From: Sphingomonas aurea
GTDB taxonomy: Bacteria > Pseudomonadota > Alphaproteobacteria > Sphingomonadales > Sphingomonadaceae
DNA length: 64,000 bases
Direction: 5' to 3'
NCBI RefSeq assembly: GCF_030678875.1
Contig: NZ_JAUUDS010000001.1
Span: 1,054,001 to 1,118,000 of the forward strand
Numbering within the stretch: the first letter of the stretch is position 1; every line of letters starts with the position of its first letter. The translations under genes and the position numbers were made by a program. Positions 61,416-64,000 of the stretch are shown here, piece after piece. Below the pieces are notes generated by a model. The model did no database searches and had not been told where the DNA came from. It saw nothing but the letters and a program-made list of their open reading frames with translations.

Positions 61416-62699
61416 ATGCCGAACGGCGCCATGATCCAGTTTGCGAATATCGGGCTGCGCGGCGCGACGCTCGGGCTGCGGTTCGGCCTGTCCTTCTGGG
61501 TCGTCAAGATGCTCGGCTATGAAGCCGCTGGCATCTATGGCCTGGCGCTCGGCGCGATCGGCATGGTCCCCGCGATCCTCGGCTGGGGACTCAACTATTT
61601 CGTGATGCGCGAAGTCGTCGGCTTGCCGGTGGACACGGCGATGCTCCGTATTCGTGACCGGCTGCTCGTCACGCTGGCGACGATGACGGTCGCGACGCTG
61701 GTCACCGTCGCTGCGGCGCCGCTGGTCGGCCTGCCGCTCACGCCGCTGACGCTGTCGATCATCGCATTGATATGGCTGGAAGCGCTGACGATCGACATCC
61801 ACCTGCCGATGCTCGGGCTGGAGATGGCGCTGCAAGCGAACATTCTCCTGTTCGTGCGCACCGCGCTGTGGATCGTGCCGCTGGTCGTCTGCGCGATCTG
61901 GCTGGAGGCGGCACGCTCGCTGGAGGCGGTGTTCTTCGCCTGGATCGGCGGACATCTGCTCTGGCTCGGCCTGCTGGCCTATTTCGTTCGGCGATGGCCG
62001 CTGGGTCGCCTGATGGACGCGCCTGTCGACCGGGAATGGGTCGGCCGGCGGCTGCGCGGCGCCTGGTTCATCTATCTCAGCGATATCGGCCTCGTCGGCC
62101 TCATCTATCTCGATCGCTATATCGTCGGCTCGATGCTGGGCCTCGCCGCGACGGGCGTCTACACCTTCTACTGGTCGCTGGCCAATGCGCTGCAGACGCT
62201 GATCCAGACCGCGATCGTCCAGACCGCGCTTCCCACACTCGTCCGGCACGCCCGCGCGCCCGGGTCGGCCGGCTGGGGAGAGCAGGTTCGGCGAGAGATG
62301 CTGCGCGTCCTTGGCGTCGCCAGCATTCTGGCGGCGGGGATCTACGTCATCGGCATCGTCGCGGTCGATCGGCTGAAGATGACCGAACTCGTCCGCAACC
62401 ACGGCATCCTGCTGCTGTTACTGGCCGCAGCCGTCGTGCGCGCCGGATCGGACCTCCTCAATCTCGCCATCGCCAGCCGCGAACGGGACGGGCATTACGC
62501 GGTGGTCAACCTGGCCGGTGTCATCGTGTCGGTCGCCGCGACGGCGACGGGCATTCTGGCGTTTGGATTGCAGGGCGCCGCGCTGGCTTCGCTGGCGACC
62601 GCGCTGATCCTTTTCGCCGCCCGTATCGCGCTGCTCGGCCATGCACTGTCCCCGCTGGCCCGCGCGCGCGCCGGAGATCTATCGGAAGGCAGGCGATGA
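61416..62699 (+). CDS. Oligosaccharide flippase (Wzx-type)
   Basis: A 427-residue protein with about twelve membrane helices, beginning IQFANIGLRGATLGLRFGLSFWVVK and containing SDIGLVGLIYLDRYIVGSMLGL. Both are typical of MATE/MOP-type polysaccharide flippases. It would move lipid-linked repeat units to the periplasm for the polymerase at 56750. An ATGA at its end starts a 19-residue frame that I do not call a gene. Met6 at 61431 is an alternative start. Confidence 0.85.
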   Translation: MPNGAMIQFANIGLRGATLGLRFGLSFWVVKMLGYEAAGIYGLALGAIGMVPAILGWGLNYFVMREVVGLPVDTAMLRIRDRLLVTLATMTVATLVTVAAAPLVGLPLTPLTLSIIALIWLEALTIDIHLPMLGLEMALQANILLFVRTALWIVPLVVCAIWLEAARSLEAVFFAWIGGHLLWLGLLAYFVRRWPLGRLMDAPVDREWVGRRLRGAWFIYLSDIGLVGLIYLDRYIVGSMLGLAATGVYTFYWSLANALQTLIQTAIVQTALPTLVRHARAPGSAGWGEQVRREMLRVLGVASILAAGIYVIGIVAVDRLKMTELVRNHGILLLLLAAAVVRAGSDLLNLAIASRERDGHYAVVNLAGVIVSVAATATGILAFGLQGAALASLATALILFAARIALLGHALSPLARARAGDLSEGRR

Positions 62700-62783
62700 C
62701 CGGCGTCGCCCTGCACCGCGCGCCTCTCTGTGTCGCCCGTCGCGCAGGCGACTGAACGCCATACCCTGTCCGATCGGATCGTC

Positions 62784-64000
62784 ATGCTGCGCAACGTCAT
62801 CGTCATCAACGACCACGCCGCGATCAACGGCGGACAGGCAAAGGTCGCGATCCAGAGCGCGGTCGGCCTGGCGGCAGCGGGTCTCAATGTCGTGTTCTTC
62901 GCCGGGTCCGGCCCGGTCGCCGAGGAACTGACCACGGCGGGCGTCCGGGTGGAATGCCTGGGCCAGAGCGACATCGGCTCGAACCCATCCCGACTTCAGG
63001 CCATGGCGCAGGGCGTGTGGAACCGGACCGCCGCACACCGGCTGCGCGATGTGCTGCGTGCGTTCGACGCGGCCGACACGATCGTCCACTGCCACGGCTT
63101 CGCCAAGCTGCTCTCCGGCGCGATCGGCGCGGTGCTGACGCGCCAGCCGATCCCCGTCGTCCTGACCATGCACGAATATGCGCTGGCCTGTCCCAATGGC
63201 GGCTTCTTCCACTATCCGGACAATCGCATCTGCACCCGCCGTCCGCTGGGCCTGTCCTGCCTGTCGACCAACTGCGACTCGCGGCGCGCCGCATTCAAGG
63301 CGTGGCGGATCGCGCGCCAGATCGCGATCAACGGCCCCGGCAACATGCCGCGCGGGCTGACGGACATCATCTCCATCTCGCCCACGCAGCGGCGCGTGAT
63401 GCAGCCCTATCTGCACGGCGCGCGCCTGCATCATGTCGGCAATCCGGTCGACGCCGAACGGCGTCCGCCAGCGCCCGTCGCGACCAACGATGCCTTCATC
63501 CTCATCGGCCGGCTGAGCAAGGAAAAGGGCTGCGCCCTGTTCGCAGAGGCGGCGCAGCAGGCGGGCGTTCCCGCCATCTTCGTCGGCGAGGGCGAGGAGC
63601 GCGACACGATCGCCCGCATCAACCCGCAGGCCGTCATCACCGGCTGGCAGACCCCGGCACAGGTGATGGACTGGATCGATCGCGCCCGCGCCGTCGTCTT
63701 CAGCAGCCTGTGGTACGAATGCCAGCCGCTCGTTCCGCTGGAGGCCCAGGCCCGCGGCGTGCCGGTCATCGTCGGCAGCTGGGGGGCGGCCGCCGATCAA
63801 ATCATTGACGACGTGGACGGGATCCATCTCCGCCACCCCGATGCAACCGCCCTCGCCGAAGTCCTCCGCGACCTCACGGGCACCCGTGCCGCAACGCTGG
63901 GTTCGGAGGGCTATCGCCGCTTCTGGCAATCGCCGCCCACGCGCGACGCGCATGTCGCCGCGCTGCTGGCCGTGTATGCCGATGTCCGCTCGCGACGGGA
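62784..64000 (+). CDS. Glycosyltransferase family 4, 3' end outside window
   Basis: The frame from ATG 62784 stays open to the right edge (405 codons visible). MLRNVIVINDHAAINGGQAKVA opens the GT-B fold; LTMHEYALACPNGGFF and CLSTNCDSRR (conserved Cys/His-like block) follow, then FILIGRLSKEKG, FVGEGEERD and the EX7E region WYECQPLVPLEAQARGVPVIVGSWG. A GTG at 62730 in the same frame is a possible longer start. It is the second GT4 of the EPS locus. Confidence 0.85.
   Translation, partial: MLRNVIVINDHAAINGGQAKVAIQSAVGLAAAGLNVVFFAGSGPVAEELTTAGVRVECLGQSDIGSNPSRLQAMAQGVWNRTAAHRLRDVLRAFDAADTIVHCHGFAKLLSGAIGAVLTRQPIPVVLTMHEYALACPNGGFFHYPDNRICTRRPLGLSCLSTNCDSRRAAFKAWRIARQIAINGPGNMPRGLTDIISISPTQRRVMQPYLHGARLHHVGNPVDAERRPPAPVATNDAFILIGRLSKEKGCALFAEAAQQAGVPAIFVGEGEERDTIARINPQAVITGWQTPAQVMDWIDRARAVVFSSLWYECQPLVPLEAQARGVPVIVGSWGAAADQIIDDVDGIHLRHPDATALAEVLRDLTGTRAATLGSEGYRRFWQSPPTRDAHVAALLAVYADVRSRR

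Noticed and set aside
62696..62755. 19-residue frame starting in an ATGA at the flippase end
   Set aside because: Too short, no hydrophobic or conserved feature, and the real glycosyltransferase starts in another frame.

Overview
The window is GC-rich chromosomal DNA from an alphaproteobacterium, most likely a sphingomonad (Sphingomonas or a close relative). The evidence is the gene order dnaA / rpsT / mutM / ubiE / ubiB / coaBC / dut, the TonB-Xanth-Caul type TonB-dependent receptor, the many GTG starts and 4-bp ATGA/GTGA couplings, and the class II DAHP synthase. Species identity is an inference; no rRNA gene is present.

Layout. 1-0.8 kb: 3' end of recJ and a tRNA-Glu(UUC). 0.9-8.1 kb: a lysyl-phosphatidylglycerol module (membrane protein, VirJ-like hydrolase, DUF2147 protein, MprF, second VirJ-like hydrolase) facing a divergent two-component system. 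8.1-8.6 kb: a SWIB-domain protein and a REP-like inverted pair. 8.7-17.2 kb: a plant-polysaccharide (probably arabinan) utilisation locus, with three GH43 enzymes and a GH5-like enzyme on the minus strand and a TonB receptor plus a fourth GH43 on the plus strand. 17.3-24.8 kb: housekeeping genes (GST, dapE, Smr, mltA, Tim44-like, secB, murJ, trpS). 24.9-33.4 kb: the dnaA-to-dut cluster. 33.6-39.6 kb: a small secreted/membrane peptide, moeB, nucleotide-sugar genes (UDP-sugar epimerase, galU, wecB), a phosphoesterase, an FKBP isomerase and rpsU. 39.9-49.5 kb: an OmpR/EnvZ-like pair, a lipoprotein intradiol dioxygenase, cysS, an M48 protease, ugd, a 2-hydroxyacid dehydrogenase and DAHP synthase. 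49.6-50.1 kb: tRNA-Glu(CUC) and a broken reading frame that resembles an IS6-type transposase.

50.1 kb to the right edge is an exopolysaccharide locus. Reading back from about 58.5 kb on the minus strand it holds a small membrane protein, a polymerase-like membrane protein, an acyltransferase, an outer-membrane barrel, a Wza-type export protein, an AAA ATPase, a Wzz-type chain-length protein and a CpsD-like protein that has lost its Walker A motif. Beyond it lie a GH-A-clan lipoprotein hydrolase, two GT4 glycosyltransferases and a Wzx-type flippase. The precursor genes galU, ugd, wecB and the epimerase sit 3-16 kb away and could feed it.

The most interesting material is (i) the LPG module with two different VirJ paralogues around MprF, and (ii) the EPS export operon, where the usual tyrosine autokinase is replaced by a degenerate P-loop protein and an intact AAA ATPase sits next to the chain-length protein. 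I found no CRISPR array, no rRNA and no intact mobile element.
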